Part shown: positions 62,549 through 64,000 of the stretch, in pieces
Position numbering within the stretch: position 1 is the first letter of the stretch
Layout of the letters: the number at the start of each line of letters is the position of its first letter
Assembly (NCBI GenBank): GCA_013215505.1
Contig: JABSQZ010000021.1
Span: 57,413-121,412 of the forward strand
Source of the DNA: Oceanospirillaceae bacterium
Lineage (GTDB): Bacteria; Pseudomonadota; Gammaproteobacteria; Pseudomonadales; Balneatricaceae
Length of the DNA stretch: 64,000 nt
Reading direction: 5' to 3'
Position numbers and translations under genes: made by a program
Notes under the pieces: generated by a model
Told to the model about the DNA's origin: nothing
Database searches by the model: none
Seen by the model: the letters and a program-made list of their open reading frames with translations, nothing else

Positions 62549-64000
62549 ACTGCACTTTTTACGCCCCCAGTTGCTGTGGCTAATAATGTTAATTCCGCTG
62601 TTGTGTTTGTTGCTATGGCGGTTAAAAAGCGCTAATAAGGGCTGGCAAAAGCTGGTTGACCGAGAGATGTTGGCACATTTGTTAATCAATGCTCAAGCTA
62701 AAGTTACATCGTTGCCGTTGCTGCTTCTGGGTTTTATTTGGTTGATTACTTGCCTGGCGCTAGCGGGTCCCAGTTGGAAGAAATTGCCCCAGCCTCAATT
62801 TGTCAATCAACAGCCGTTAGTCTTGCTGGTGGATCTCTCTCCCTCTATGTCTGCTGTCGACATAAAACCTTCACGGCTGATAAAAATGCGTTTTAAATTG
62901 ATCGATTTATTAAGGTCCAGGCAGCAGGGGTTAACTGCTATGGTGGTCTACGCGGGAGATGCTCATGTGTTGGCCCCATTAAGTGATGATAGAGAGACGT
63001 TAATTGCGCTTGTACCCACTTTGTCACCCGATATTATGCCGGTTTCGGGAAGCAGGACAGAGGAGGGTTTGCAGCTGGCACTGACTCTGATAGCAGACCA
63101 GGGCTACAGGAGTGGCGATATATTATTAATTACCGACGGTGTAACTGAACAGGCTCAGCAGAACATGGGTCGAATTTTGCACCATACTGGGATTAGATTA
63201 TCGGTGCTGGGGGTGGGCACAGAGCAGGGAGCCCCCATACCCATTGCCAAGCAAGGTTTTGCCAAAGATGCCATGGGCAATATTGTGATGGCAAAGTTAG
63301 ATAAATCCAAGTTGCAGCAGCTGGCACAAAATAGTGGCGGTATCTATCGGGATATGTTGTTGACCAATAGCGATGTTGAGCAATTGTTAGCCTTCAGTGC
63401 CAATCGGGATGATTACCGACAACTGCAGCAGAGTGACGGTAGCATGGATCAATGGGACGATTTTGGTCAGTGGTTGGTACTGCTGATACTGGCGCTTTTT
63501 TTATGCAGCTTTCGGCGTGGCTGGTTGTTGCAACTTACTACTGTTTCTCTGATTCTATTTCCGCTATTGCAACCGGCCCCGGTCATGGCACTGAGCTGGG
63601 ATGACCTGTGGCAGACAGCCAACCAACAGGGAGCCAGAGCCCTGGCAGAGGAAGATTACCAACGTGCGGCTGCGAGCTTTAGTGACGAGAGCTGGCAGGG
63701 GATAGCTGCCTATAAAAATCAAAACTATCAGCAGGCGGGCAATCGTTTTTCCCGGCAAAATTCTGCTGATGGGTTTTACAATCAAGGTAATGCACTGGCA
63801 CAGCAAGGTGAATATAAACACGCGCTGCAAGCCTATGATAAGGCACTGGCGATGCAACCTACAATGGCGGATGCACTCGCTAACAAATCACTGGTTAAGC
63901 AGTTGCTAAAGCAAAAACAACAGCAACAGAACCAGGATCAACAGAACCAGGATCAACAGAACCAGGATCAACAGAACCAGGATCAACAGAACCAGGATCA
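62538..64000 (+). CDS. batB: VWA-domain protein BatB fused to BatC-like TPR (partial, runs off the window)
   Basis: At least 487 residues; the frame is open to the right edge. AGAAGG precedes the ATG at 62538 (a second ATG at 62535 is in frame), overlapping batA by 11 bp. Parts: two helices (about 1-80), VWA with DLSPSMSAVDI (about 97) and LLITDGVTEQ, a third helix (about 315-350), then a TPR region (EEDYQRAAASFSDESWQGIA, FYNQGNALAQQGEYKHALQA, YDKALAMQPTMADALANKSL), as in fused BatB/BatC proteins. The end enters a glutamine-rich tandem repeat. The rest lies outside. Confidence 0.85.
   Translation, partial: MLAELHFLRPQLLWLIMLIPLLCLLLWRLKSANKGWQKLVDREMLAHLLINAQAKVTSLPLLLLGFIWLITCLALAGPSWKKLPQPQFVNQQPLVLLVDLSPSMSAVDIKPSRLIKMRFKLIDLLRSRQQGLTAMVVYAGDAHVLAPLSDDRETLIALVPTLSPDIMPVSGSRTEEGLQLALTLIADQGYRSGDILLITDGVTEQAQQNMGRILHHTGIRLSVLGVGTEQGAPIPIAKQGFAKDAMGNIVMAKLDKSKLQQLAQNSGGIYRDMLLTNSDVEQLLAFSANRDDYRQLQQSDGSMDQWDDFGQWLVLLILALFLCSFRRGWLLQLTTVSLILFPLLQPAPVMALSWDDLWQTANQQGARALAEEDYQRAAASFSDESWQGIAAYKNQNYQQAGNRFSRQNSADGFYNQGNALAQQGEYKHALQAYDKALAMQPTMADALANKSLVKQLLKQKQQQQNQDQQNQDQQNQDQQNQDQQNQD
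63924..63998 (+). repeat. 15-bp tandem repeat in the batB/batC frame, five copies to the window edge
   Basis: Five perfect copies of CAACAGAACCAGGAT in frame, each coding Gln-Gln-Asn-Gln-Asp, followed by the first bases of a sixth. Such repeats can change copy number by slippage without shifting the frame. Confidence 0.95.

Overview
The window looks like a chromosome segment of a marine, heterotrophic gammaproteobacterium of the broad Pseudomonadales/Cellvibrionales type. The main reason is the block thrS-infC-rpmI-rplT-pheS-pheT-ihfA-merR-tRNA-Pro(GGG) (about 44-52 kb), an order I know from Pseudomonas. Three TRAP uptake loci, an RND pump, tmcA, ccoG and a MoxR/Bat operon fit the same picture. 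I cannot name the genus from sequence alone.

Layout. 0-0.9 kb: the 5' part of a DctP-type TRAP binding protein running off the left edge. 1.2-6.2 kb: TetR regulator, membrane-fusion protein and RND permease, closed by a terminator. 6.5-12 kb: a PAS sensor kinase with a degraded ATPase domain, tmcA, a DUF3820 protein, and on the other strand a GlrR-like regulator that has lost both its phospho-acceptor Asp and its GAFTGA loop. 12.4-14 kb: a lipoprotein and a membrane J-like protein lacking HPD, the latter flanked by two imperfect copies of a repeat. 14.3-23.2 kb: a TAXI-TRAP region with two tandem orphan TAXI binding proteins, a sensor kinase, a third TAXI protein, a fused TRAP permease and a UspA protein. 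23.3-27.8 kb: four minus-strand metabolic or regulatory genes (PLP-dependent lyase, amidohydrolase, SDR, MocR regulator). 28-35.6 kb: ccoG, an apparent deletion scar, then a TakP-like TRAP operon whose two membrane subunits are strongly extended. 36-38 kb: a dCache chemoreceptor. 38-44 kb: an AT-rich, gene-poor stretch with four tiny genes, two orphan amino-acid-type binding proteins and apparent gene decay, ending at tRNA-Pro. 44-52 kb: the translation block on the minus strand. 52-58.4 kb: comB-like gene, ilvC, a ModF-like ABC ATPase, an FMN reductase, a VanZ-domain protein and a DUF3135 protein. 59-64 kb: a MoxR-DUF58-DUF4381-BatA-BatB operon cut by the right edge inside a glutamine-rich tandem repeat.

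How they work together. The clearest themes are organic-acid uptake (DctP, TAXI and TakPQM systems) tied to sensing (kinases, chemoreceptor, UspA protein), and translation. The most unusual items are the paired loss of signalling residues in the kinase and GlrR-like regulator around tmcA; the TAXI binding-protein expansion beside a sensor kinase; a decayed DctP tail with its old terminator, apparently fused to a truncated second gene of the ccoG operon; and the coiled-coil extension of the TRAP large permease. I found no CRISPR array, prophage or intact insertion sequence. All names come from reading motifs by eye; no database search was run.
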